This document shows, piece by piece, positions 46,153 to 54,245 of a DNA stretch of 64,000 nt. Within the stretch, counting starts at the first letter, position 1, and the number at the start of each line of letters is the position of its first letter. The translations under genes and the position numbers were made by a program. Source of the DNA: JAMXLO01 sp963791495 (GTDB lineage Bacteria; Pseudomonadota; Alphaproteobacteria; Acetobacterales; Acetobacteraceae); contig CAWBST010000008.1 of NCBI GenBank assembly GCA_963791495.1, positions 1 to 64,000 of the forward strand, read 5' to 3'. The notes under the pieces are model-generated. The model saw only the letters and a list, made by a program, of their open reading frames with translations, searched no databases and was not told where the DNA came from.

Positions 46153-47115
46153 CTACGCCGCCCGCACCCGTGCGAACTTCGCCTGCAGCGTCCCCACCAG
46201 TCCCTGCGGCAGGAAGATGATGAACACCACCAGCAGGCTGCCGTAGATGATGTTGTCCCATCCCACGGCGCCGGTGCCGAAGCCGATGCGCAGCACCTCC
46301 GCCAGCAGGATGGTGATGAACGCCCCCACCGTCGGGCCGAGCAGCACATAGATCCCACCCACCACCGCGGCGAACACCATCTGCAGCGACACCGAGATGC
46401 CGCTGACCGTATCGGGCGAGATGAACATCTGGTACTGGCAATACAGCGCCCCCGCGAACGCGGTCATGATCGCGCTCAGCAGCGTGATCTTCAGCTTCTC
46501 CCACGTCACGTGCACGCCCGCCGCCGCCGCCGCGTCCTCGTCTTCGGCGATCGCCTCCAGCGCGTAGCGCAGCATGCTGCGGTCCACGCGGTAGCGGACG
46601 AACAGCGCCACGCCCCACACGCCGAGAGCGATCAGGTACCACGTCACCTTGTCGGTGAACTGCAGCGCATAGATCGAGCTGCCGCCATTGTAGCGCTGCG
46701 GCGTGTAGCCGAGTGACCCGCCGGTGATTTCGCGCGTCGCGGTGATCACCTGCAGCACGATCGCGCTCAGCGCCAGCGTGACCAGCGCGAAGTAGTGGCC
46801 GACGATGCGGAAGCGGAAGCAGGGCCACGCAATCATCAGCGCGACGATCGCCACGGCCAGCATGGCGATCGGAATGCCGACCCACGGCGTGAGGTGGAAA
46901 TGGTTCCACAGCAGCGCGGTGACATAGGCGCCGATCCCCATGAACCCGCCATGGCCGAGCGACACCAGGCCGAACCGCCCCATCACCGACCAGGACGTGT
47001 ACATCGACGACCAGATCAGCACGACAATCAACAAATGCGTCGGGTAAGGTTCGTGATAGACGAACGGCAACGCCACCAGTGCGGCACCCGCGATCCACGG
47101 CACGAGACGGGTCAT
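46153..47115 (-). CDS. livM: Branched-chain amino-acid ABC permease LivM
   Basis: 320 residues from MTRLVPWIAGAALVALPFVY. About nine membrane segments. The LivM signatures GLVSLGHGGFMGIGAYVTAL and GRFGLVSLG, and the cytoplasmic loop EAIAEDEDAAAAAGVHVTWE KLK, are clear. Inner-membrane subunit of a Liv-type importer. The start overlaps the livH stop (ATGA). Last gene of the operon. Confidence 0.88.
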   Translation of the reverse strand: MTRLVPWIAGAALVALPFVYHEPYPTHLLIVVLIWSSMYTSWSVMGRFGLVSLGHGGFMGIGAYVTALLWNHFHLTPWVGIPIAMLAVAIVALMIAWPCFRFRIVGHYFALVTLALSAIVLQVITATREITGGSLGYTPQRYNGGSSIYALQFTDKVTWYLIALGVWGVALFVRYRVDRSMLRYALEAIAEDEDAAAAAGVHVTWEKLKITLLSAIMTAFAGALYCQYQMFISPDTVSGISVSLQMVFAAVVGGIYVLLGPTVGAFITILLAEVLRIGFGTGAVGWDNIIYGSLLVVFIIFLPQGLVGTLQAKFARVRAA

Positions 47116-47984
47116 GCGCGGCGTGCCAGCAGGCCTTGCGGCTTGGCGAACATCATGGCGATGAAGAAGGCGAATGCGAACACGTAGCCCCATTCGAGGT
47201 CGAGATAAAGGCCGCTCACCGAGATGATCTCGGCGAACACGAACGCGGCGACGAAGCCGCCGATCATGTTGCCCAGCCCGCCCAGCACGCAGATCATGAA
47301 GGTGGTCGGGCCGAACGTCAGGCCGATGAACGGGTGCACGTCGTATTGCAGCACCAGCAGGCATGCGGCGAGCCCGGCCAGCGCGCCGCCGATCGCCGAG
47401 GTGATGATGTAGATACGCCGCGCATCTACGCCCATCAGCGGCATGATCTGGCGGTCCTGTGCGATGGCGCGGATCGCCGTGCCGGTATAGGTGCGCGACA
47501 GGAACAGGTACAGCACCACCATGCCGGCGAGCGCCGCGCCGAACGCCAGCAGGCGCGCGTAGCTGATGAACATCTCGGAGATTGCCAGCACCGGCAGCCG
47601 GATGCCGAGGTTGCGGAAGTCGATGCCGAACATGACGGTGGCGGCGCTTTGCAGGAAGAACAGCACGCCGCCGGTGGCGAGCAACTGATTGATCGGTGCG
47701 GCGCCCAGCAGCGGGGCGATCACCAGCAGATGCAGCACCACGCCGAGCACGCCGACCCCGGCAATGCAGATCACCGCCGCGATCAGGAACGGCACGCGAT
47801 AGATCTTGAACAGGAAGAACATGCCGTACATGCCCAGCATGATCAGTTCGGCGTAGCAGATCCACACCACGTCGATCACGCCGAAGATCAGGTTCAGCCC
47901 GAGCGCCAGCAGCGCCAGCACGCCGCCCAGCAGCACGCCGTTGATCAGCGCCTCCAGCAGGTAGATGTCGAAGATGTCGAACAT
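47112..47984 (-). CDS. livH: Branched-chain amino-acid ABC permease LivH
   Basis: 290 residues from MFDIFDIYLLEALINGVLLG with GGVLALLALGLNLIFGVIDV V, the LivH opening, and RAIAQDRQIMPLMGVDARRI (ATPase-contact loop). VLGGLGNMIGGFVAAFVFAE is the usual late segment. The stop overlaps the livM start. The gene begins 12 bp after a small lipoprotein gene. Confidence 0.88.
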   Translation of the reverse strand: MFDIFDIYLLEALINGVLLGGVLALLALGLNLIFGVIDVVWICYAELIMLGMYGMFFLFKIYRVPFLIAAVICIAGVGVLGVVLHLLVIAPLLGAAPINQLLATGGVLFFLQSAATVMFGIDFRNLGIRLPVLAISEMFISYARLLAFGAALAGMVVLYLFLSRTYTGTAIRAIAQDRQIMPLMGVDARRIYIITSAIGGALAGLAACLLVLQYDVHPFIGLTFGPTTFMICVLGGLGNMIGGFVAAFVFAEIISVSGLYLDLEWGYVFAFAFFIAMMFAKPQGLLARRA

Positions 47985-47995
47985 CGGTTGGGCGT

Positions 47996-48277
47996 CTAGT
48001 GGCTGGCCGTGGACGATTTCTTGCCGGCCGCATAGCCCTGATTGTACGAGGCCTGCTCGTTCTTTTTCACGTTGTCATAGATCAATCCGCCGGCCAGGCC
48101 CGCTGCCGCGCCGGCGACCGCGCCGAGTGCCGCATTGCCGCCGATTGCACCCAGTATCGCGCCGCCTGCCGCGCCGATGCCGGTGCCAGTCACCGCGCGC
48201 TGCTGGGTATCGCTCATCCCCGAGCATCCCGCCAGGGCAAGGCAGAAGACCAGCAACATGACAACCGTCGTCTTCAT
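47996..48277 (-). CDS. Glycine-zipper lipoprotein, 93 aa
   Basis: The signal MKTTVVMLLVFCLALAGCSG has a lipobox LALAGC. A glycine-zipper segment AVTGTGIGAAGGAILGAIGG NAALGAVAGAAAGLAGGLIY DNVKK follows, as in outer-membrane YMGG/OsmB-like proteins. GAGGAGA precedes the start. It sits inside the Liv operon between a Rap1a-like gene and livH. Role unknown. Confidence 0.75.
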   Translation of the reverse strand: MKTTVVMLLVFCLALAGCSGMSDTQQRAVTGTGIGAAGGAILGAIGGNAALGAVAGAAAGLAGGLIYDNVKKNEQASYNQGYAAGKKSSTASH

Positions 48278-48297
48278 TATTTCGTCTCCTCTTGCAC

Positions 48298-48693
48298 TTA
48301 CTTGCCACTCTTGCACGGATATTTACTGACCAGATAGGCGGTCACCCCGTCGGCAGGGTCTCGCGACATCACCGCGGCGTCGGTCTTGGCCCACGATAGG
48401 AAGTCGGCGATCGCCTGATTGCGTGTAGGCAGCGGGTTCGGAGTGCAGAACAGCTTACCGGTCCGTTTGGCCGCGTTCTCCTCCTCCAGCACGCGGTACA
48501 CGCCCAGTGCGAAGCCGTGACAGAAATTCAGCGCGGCGGTCCCCATGGGATCCGTTGGTGCGGCGCTGCAGAGCTCGATCAGATCGCCGGTCGAGCGCAA
48601 CAGGAACGTATCCTCGGTGACAGCGGCGTTGGCCGTGGCGGGCAACAGTGCCGCGCACATGGCGATGCCGGTCAGCCAATGCCTGCTCAGCAT
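48298..48693 (-). CDS. Rap1a/Tai-like small exported protein
   Basis: 131 residues with signal peptide MLSRHWLTGIAMCAALLPAT ANA. The mature part TGDLIELCSAAPTDPMGTAA LNFCHGFALGVYRVLEEENA, FCTPNPLPTRNQAIADFLSW and VTAYLVSKYPC has paired cysteines and follows the Rap1a/Tai immunity-protein domain. No type VI effector is nearby, so a general periplasmic role is equally possible. GAAGGAGA precedes the ATG. Part of the Liv operon by spacing. Confidence 0.7.
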   Translation of the reverse strand: MLSRHWLTGIAMCAALLPATANAAVTEDTFLLRSTGDLIELCSAAPTDPMGTAALNFCHGFALGVYRVLEEENAAKRTGKLFCTPNPLPTRNQAIADFLSWAKTDAAVMSRDPADGVTAYLVSKYPCKSGK

Positions 48694-48741
48694 TATTCGG
48701 TCTCCTTCGCTGTGGCAAACGATGTGTGTTGTAACGCACTG

Positions 48742-49447
48742 TCAGACACCCAGGTAGGCTTCGCGGATCGTCTCGCTTTGCAGCAGTTCCGCGGCGGCAC
48801 CGGACGCGCGCAGCGTGCCGGCCTCCAGCAGGTAGGCGCGATCCACCACACGCAGCACCTGGCGGACATTCTGCTCGACGATCAGCACCGTGAGACCGCT
48901 GGCGCGGATGCGCTCCACCAGGCCGAACACCTGCTGCACGATCACCGGCGCAAGGCCGGCGGATGGTTCGTCGAGCAGCAGCAGCCGCGGCTCCGACATC
49001 AGCGCGCGGCCGATCGCGCACATCTGCTGCTCGCCGCCGGACAGCGTTCCGGCGAGCTGGCCGCGGCGTTCCAACAGGCGCGGGAAAAGCTGATAGACGA
49101 AGTCGAGCGCGTTCGCGGAATTTCGGCCGCGCCGCCGGGATGAAGGCGCCCATGCGGAGGTTGTCCTCCACCGTCATGCGCGGGAACAGGCGGCGGTTCT
49201 CCGGCACGTGCGCGATGCCGAGTTCGACAATGCGATGCGGCGGCGTGGCGGCGAGGTCGGTGCCTTCCATATGCATGCTGCCGCGCATCGGGCGGATCAG
49301 GCCGGAGATGACGCGCATCAGCGTGGTCTTGCCGGCGCCGTTCGGGCCGATCACCGCGACGGCCTCGCCGGCGTTCACCTCGAGCGAGATGTCGAACAGC
49401 GCCTGGAAGCTGCCGTAGCCGGCGTCGATCGAGCGGAGTTGCAGCAT
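48742..49447 (-). pseudogene. livF: Branched-chain amino-acid ABC ATPase LivF, one frameshift
   Basis: Starts MLQLRSIDAGYGSFQALFDI with Walker A GPNGAGKTT. After MTVEDNLRMGAFIPAAR one extra base (near 49120) shifts the frame. The other frame continues ALDFVYQLFPRLLERRGQLA, the signature TLSGGEQQMCAIGRALM, Walker B LLLLDEPSAGL and ends SETIREAYLGV. Both halves are perfectly conserved, so a sequencing indel is likely. Partner of LivG. Confidence 0.8.
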
Positions 49448-49488
49448 TCAGCCCGCTTCGCTGTCATTGCGCGGTGTCGCAAGGCTGC

Positions 49489-50241
49489 TCATGCGCGCTC
49501 CGCCGCGTAGGCCTGCGTGGCGGCAGCATCGGTGCCGAGATACACTTCGATCACCCGCGGATCCGCCGCCACTTCATGCGGCAGGCCCTCGGCGATCTTC
49601 TCGCCGTGATCGAGCACCATCACGCGATCCACCACGCGCATCAGCACGCCCATGATGTGCTCGACCCAGATGATGGTGATGCCGAGTTCGCGGCGGATGT
49701 TGCGCAGCATCTCCGCCGCCTGTTCCATTTCGTTCTCGTCCAGCCCGCCGAGGCTCTCGTCCGCCAGCAGCAATTTCGGCCCCGTCGCCAGCGCCTTTGC
49801 CAGCTCCAGCTTCTTCAATCCCGCCGCTCCCAACCCGCTGACGGGTGCGGCGCGATCGATCGGCAGGCCCACCATGGTCAGCGCACGTTCCGCCGCGGCG
49901 AACGCGCCGGATTTCGTGGCGCCTTCGCTGCCATAGAACCCCGCCAGCACGACGTTCTCGAAGATCGACAACCGGCGGAACGGCCGCGGTATCTGAAACG
50001 TCCGGCCGATGCCGCGATGGATGATGCGATGCGGCAGCGCGCCGGCGATCTCGCGCCCCTGCAAGCGGATCGATCCCGCGGTCGGCGGGAACGTGCCCGA
50101 CAGCATGTTGAAGATCGTGCTCTTGCCGGACCCGTTCGGGCCGATCAGGCCGAGGATCTCGCCCTGATCGACCTTGAACGACACGTTGCTGACGGCGGTA
50201 AAGCCGCCGAAGCGCTTGATCAGGCCGGCGACTTCCAGCAT
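49489..50241 (-). CDS. livG: Branched-chain amino-acid ABC ATPase LivG
   Basis: 250 residues from MLEVAGLIKRFGGFTAVSNV. Walker A GPNGSGKST; IHRGIGRTFQIPRPFRRLSI FENV is typical LivG. The ABC signature is unusual, GLGAAGLKKLELAKALA instead of LSxGxQ, and Walker B ends LLADESLGGLD rather than DEP. Such changes are seen in some Liv-type ATPases. The switch histidine is in IIWVEHIM. Intact. Confidence 0.86.
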   Translation of the reverse strand: MLEVAGLIKRFGGFTAVSNVSFKVDQGEILGLIGPNGSGKSTIFNMLSGTFPPTAGSIRLQGREIAGALPHRIIHRGIGRTFQIPRPFRRLSIFENVVLAGFYGSEGATKSGAFAAAERALTMVGLPIDRAAPVSGLGAAGLKKLELAKALATGPKLLLADESLGGLDENEMEQAAEMLRNIRRELGITIIWVEHIMGVLMRVVDRVMVLDHGEKIAEGLPHEVAADPRVIEVYLGTDAAATQAYAAERA

Positions 50242-50274
50242 GGTGCTAACCTGCGAGCTTACTACAGCACGACA

Positions 50275-51594
50275 TCACTGCGCAGCGTAGGGCGAACTGG
50301 CCGGCAGCTTCAGTACCGGCTCGCGCTGCTGCTGCGATTTCGGCCACACCACATACGCCTTGTCATCGATGTACTGGATGACCACCGGGAAGGCGCGGAC
50401 GTTCTGCCCGGCCATCGCCGCGTCCTCGGGTTCGAACTTGACGCCGAAGCCGAGCATTGTGCCGCCGTCCGGCACATCGGTTTCGCGCGCCGCCTTGCTG
50501 AGCGCTTCGGCGTTGACGCCACCATATTTCTTGATCGCGCGCGGCAGCACGTCGGACAGGAACAGGTAGGTATTCGACGCTGCCATCCCGACATGCGGCG
50601 ACTTGATGATGGTGTCCGGCTTTGCCTTCATGTAGGCATCGCCGACCATCTGGATCATCGGCAGCAGCTCGGGCTTCAACGACTTCGGGTTGGTGTCCCA
50701 GATCGAGATCGGATCGACGTCGAAGAAGAAGTTCGCGTCGGTGCCGACCGCCTGCTTGATGCGTGTGTAGTCGGTATAGCCGGCGCCGTGTCCGATCAGC
50801 GCGCTGAAGCGCAGGCCGAGCTCGCGCGCCTGGCGCAGGAACAGGCTGATGTCGGGGTTGTAGCCGGTGTGGAAGATTACGTCCGGGCGCGCCCGTTTCA
50901 ACTTGGTCACCAGCGACGACAGATCCGGTGCGGTGGCCGAATAGCCCTCGTCCAGCACGATGTTCAGGCCGCTCTGTTTGGCGCCTTCCTCGTTGCCCTT
51001 CGAAACATCGACACCATAGGCGCCGTCCTCATGGATGACGGCGATGCGCGTGTCCTTCGGGTCCTTGCCAAGCTGCGCCTTCGCGTAAGCGGCCACCATC
51101 TCGGTGGACGCGAGACCCCACTGCTTGCCGAACGGCTGCGGCCGGAACACATATTTCAGATGGCGGTCGAGCAGCACCGGAGAGGCGATGCACGTTGTGA
51201 TCCACATGAACTTCTTGAACTCCTCGATGCGCGCCGCCGCCGGCACGCACTCGGCCGAGGAGTAGAAGCCAAGCAACATGTCCACCTTTTCCTGCTCGAT
51301 CAGGCGGGTTGCCTCGTTGATGACGACATCGGGCTTGCTCTGGCCATCGGCATAGATGGCCTCGATCTTGTAGCCCTCGATCGGGCCCTTCTGGATGAAC
51401 CAGTCGATCATGGTCTTGGCGCCGAGGTAGTGCAGCTCCGAGCCGCCGCCGGCGAACGGACCGGTCAGGTCATAGATCACGCCGATCTTCAGCGTCTTGT
51501 TGGCATCGTTGGCATACGCCGCTGTCGCGGCTGCCAGCAACAGCACGCCGGCCGCAAGCGCGCGTGCCATGCGGGCCAGTCCTTGTCGGAGCAT
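50275..51594 (-). CDS. Liv-type ABC substrate-binding protein
   Basis: 439 residues. The signal peptide MLRQGLARMARALAAGVLLL AAATAAYA is followed by NKTLKIGVIYDLTGPFAGGG SE, the standard type I periplasmic-binding fold, with AVIHEDGAYGVDVSKGNEEG AK. GGGGGAA lies six bases before the ATG. First gene of the Liv operon; the ligand may be a branched-chain amino acid, amide or aromatic acid. Diverges from the Tat-type binding protein. Confidence 0.87.
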   Translation of the reverse strand: MLRQGLARMARALAAGVLLLAAATAAYANDANKTLKIGVIYDLTGPFAGGGSELHYLGAKTMIDWFIQKGPIEGYKIEAIYADGQSKPDVVINEATRLIEQEKVDMLLGFYSSAECVPAAARIEEFKKFMWITTCIASPVLLDRHLKYVFRPQPFGKQWGLASTEMVAAYAKAQLGKDPKDTRIAVIHEDGAYGVDVSKGNEEGAKQSGLNIVLDEGYSATAPDLSSLVTKLKRARPDVIFHTGYNPDISLFLRQARELGLRFSALIGHGAGYTDYTRIKQAVGTDANFFFDVDPISIWDTNPKSLKPELLPMIQMVGDAYMKAKPDTIIKSPHVGMAASNTYLFLSDVLPRAIKKYGGVNAEALSKAARETDVPDGGTMLGFGVKFEPEDAAMAGQNVRAFPVVIQYIDDKAYVVWPKSQQQREPVLKLPASSPYAAQ

Positions 51595-51847
51595 TTGCGT
51601 TCCCCCGTTCGGTTCTTTGCTGTGAAGCACTACCCGGAAGCAGCTTATGGAGTCGGAACGGCGGGCGTCAATCTGACGGCGCGCAGAAAGTCCTCGCGTG
51701 CCGGCCGGATTGGCGGCAATAATTCCTGTCGGCAGACGTGGGGACGAGCCGCTAAGGGTGGCGTCGGCACGGATTTCGGCCCATGATGACCCGGAACGAA
51801 CAACGACGGTCGCGGCAGCTGCCGTGGCCACACAGGGAGTGAATGCC

Positions 51848-53190
51848 ATGACCAGATCGCGCAACGTGACGCGTCGCAGTGCCTTGCAGTTGGGAACGGC
51901 AGCCGCGCTGCCGCTCGTGCATATCCGCACCGCGGGTGCGGCCGGCAAGCTGGCCGTGGGCTTCTGGGATCATTGGATCCCCAAGGCCAACGACACGATG
52001 ACCAGGCAGGTGCATGCCTGGGCGGACAAGAACAAGGTCGAGGTGACGATCGATTACATCACCTCCAACGGCAGTAAGATCGAGATCACGCAGGCTGCCG
52101 AGGCTCAGGCTCGGTACCGGCCATGATGTGCTGCCATTCTACAACTGGTACGTGCAAACCTATGCCGATAAGCTCGAGCCGGTCGATGACGTGATCAAAC
52201 ACATGACGGAGCAATACGGCAAATATAGCCCGGTACACGAATACCTCGCGACGGTGAGGGGCCACTGGGCCGCGGTGCCCTCCAACACCGGCACACTGAA
52301 CCTCACCGCGGTTGGCCGCATCAGCCTGCTCAAACAGATCGCTGGCGTCGACGTTCTGCAGATGTATCCAGCCCACAAGGCCGATCCAGAGGCCTCGGCC
52401 GGCTGGAACTACGATGCGTTCCTGAGGGCGGCGGAAGCCTGCCAGAAAGCGGGTTATCCGTTCGGCTTAGGTCTCGGCCAGACTGGCGACTCGACCAACA
52501 ATGTCGGCTGCATGTTCAACGCCTTCGGGGCCGTGTTGGTGAACCCCAAGGGCGAGATCACTGTCGATTCGCCAGAGGTCCACGCGGCACTCGATTATGG
52601 TCGAAAGCTGGTGAAGCTGCTACCGCCGGACACGGTGAGCTACGACGATGCCTCGAACAACCGCGCTTTGATCTCTGGTAAGAGCGCGCTGATCATGAAC
52701 CCGCCGTCCGCCTGGGCGGTGGCGAAGCGCGACGCACCGGATGTTGCCAAGGACGTGTGGCATTTCCCGATGCCGGCCGGGCCGAAGGGCCGCTTCATCC
52801 CGTACAACTACTGCTTCTATGGCGCATGGAGTTTTGGCCAGAACAAGAGCGCGGCCAAGGAGTTGATCATGTACCTGCAGGAGCGCAAGCAGGTCGGCGA
52901 GCGCGAGGTGGCCTCCGACGGATACGATCTGCCACCACTGCTCAGCATGAACGACTTTGATATCTGGGCCGAGGTCGAGCCCCCGAAAGGCACGGTGTTC
53001 AACTATCCGATCAAGCCGTGGCACCACTCGCTAGAGAGCTCTGACCGGCTACCCGGCGCCGCCCGCCATCGGCGTGCAGATCTATTCACGCGCCATTCAC
53101 CCGACTATGTGGGCGAAGGTACTGAGCGGCCAATCGAACCAGGAGGTGATCGCCTGGGCGAAGAACGAGCTGGAAGGCTTCACCCGCTGA
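51848..53190 (+). pseudogene. Tat-exported sugar-type ABC binding protein, two frameshifts
   Basis: Starts MTRSRNVTRRSALQLGTAAA, a twin-arginine signal (TRRSAL). It follows the family 1 extracellular binding-protein pattern: KLAVGFWDHWIPKANDTMTR, LPFYNWYVQTYADKLEPVDD V, ASAGWNYDAFLRAAEACQKA and SGKSALIMNPPSAWAVAKRD. One base change near 52110 and another near 53035 split the frame; the true C-terminus is SNQEVIAWAKNELEGFTR, stop 53188-53190. GGGAG precedes the ATG. No permease genes follow. The lesions may be sequence errors. Confidence 0.78.
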
Positions 53191-53222
53191 CATCTCGATC
53201 GCCGGTTGCCTGCCCGAAGCGA

Positions 53223-53747
53223 GTGTGCGGGCAGCCGGCGACGCCACGCATCGCGCTTGCGGCGGCGCTTCTGCTGGCCGCCGGCATCGGTCATGCCCAG
53301 CCGGTACCATCGGGTGGCGGAGGCCTTGCCGCCGGGTCGCCGTTTGCGCAGCATCTGCTCGCTGCGCACAACGCCGCCCGCGCACGGGTGGGTGTGATGC
53401 CGCTGGTCTGGTCCGACCGGCTGGCCGTCTACGCCCAGGCCTGGGCCGATCGGCTGGTCGCCTCGAGCGGCCTCGCGCATCGGCCAGACAATCGCTACGG
53501 CGAGAACCTGTATGAGGTCCGCGGCGTCTCCGCCGAGCCCCGCGACGTGGTCGATGCCTGGGCGTCCGAGGCCGGCAACTACCGCCTTGCCGGCAATGCT
53601 TGCTCCGGCATCTGCGGCCATTATACCCAAATCGTCTGGCGCGAGACGCGCGCGGTCGGCTGCGGCGTGGCCGGTGATTTCCGCCGCGAAGTCTGGGTGT
53701 GCGACTACGATCCGCCGGACAACGTCATCGGCCGGCGGCCCTACTGA
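53223..53747 (+). CDS. Secreted CAP/SCP-domain protein
   Basis: The GTG start gives 174 residues with a signal peptide ending IALAAALLLAAGIGHA. The CAP core follows: LLAAHNAARARVGVMPLVWS D, SSGLAHRPDNRYGENLYEVR (the His and Glu of the CAP cavity), CSGICGHYTQIVWRETRAVG CGV and VWVCDYDPPDNVIGRRPY. Complete. Because the preceding gene is frameshifted, its frame runs into this one, but they are separate genes. The start is uncertain since no strong ribosome-binding site is seen. Confidence 0.75.
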   Translation: MCGQPATPRIALAAALLLAAGIGHAQPVPSGGGGLAAGSPFAQHLLAAHNAARARVGVMPLVWSDRLAVYAQAWADRLVASSGLAHRPDNRYGENLYEVRGVSAEPRDVVDAWASEAGNYRLAGNACSGICGHYTQIVWRETRAVGCGVAGDFRREVWVCDYDPPDNVIGRRPY

Positions 53748-53837
53748 AGGGTCGCCAACCGGGAAGGCCGGCGAGAGTCTAAACTAGCCAAACATATTTG
53801 AAATTTCTTGCCAGGATCGGTGTTGAGCGTTGCCGCA

Positions 53838-54245
53838 CTATTTGATGCCAACGAGTTTGTCGGTTGGGTACCCGAGGATGGTGATGACGCGACCGGTATC
53901 CCGATCCGAATAGACGAACGCCGGCCCATTGATGCGATAGCTGCCTGTCCATTCGATGGCAAACGTGGCCGCGGTTTCTACGATCTGGATCGTTGCAGCT
54001 TCGCCATCTCGGGCGAGCCTTGCGGCGAGGAGATCAGTGCGGTCGAGCAGCCATGCATCGCCGGTTTCGGTCGAGAACAGCATCAGCTGACCAATCGTGA
54101 CGATGCGTCCGTCATGGTTGGCGGCCCGCTGCTGGATGTAGCGCATCTCGTCGGCCAGCCGAATGCTGCCGCCTTCCACGATCCGCTTGCCCGGGCCACG
54201 CTTGACAGATTTTCGATCCCTACCGGGTCGCGCGGGGTTTGCCAT
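53838..54245 (-). CDS. Small partner protein of the unclassified family, 135 aa
   Basis: Starts MANPARPGRDRKSVKRGPGK with a basic N-terminus, then GGSIRLADEMRYIQQRAANH, DGRIVTIGQLMLFSTETGDA WLLDRTD, ATIQIVETAATFAIEWTGSY RINGPAFVYSDRDTGRVITI LGYPTDK. No characterised domain recognised; the alternating beta pattern suggests a small beta-barrel. Its ATG lies in the CCATGG that also contains the ATG of the divergent large gene, so the two starts overlap by two bases. A GTG four codons upstream is an alternative. Confidence 0.65.
   Translation of the reverse strand: MANPARPGRDRKSVKRGPGKRIVEGGSIRLADEMRYIQQRAANHDGRIVTIGQLMLFSTETGDAWLLDRTDLLAARLARDGEAATIQIVETAATFAIEWTGSYRINGPAFVYSDRDTGRVITILGYPTDKLVGIK

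Noticed and set aside
47079..47999. 306-codon plus-strand frame opposite livH
   Set aside because: Low-complexity H/D/Q-rich antisense product without any motif.
48298..48693. Type VI secretion immunity gene
   Set aside because: No effector, VgrG, Hcp or other T6SS gene is in the window, so only the domain resemblance is reported.
49474..51786. 770-codon open frame on the plus strand opposite the Liv binding protein and livG
   Set aside because: Rich in H, R, Q, D with no domain. It is the antisense shadow of high-GC genes with clear families on the other strand.
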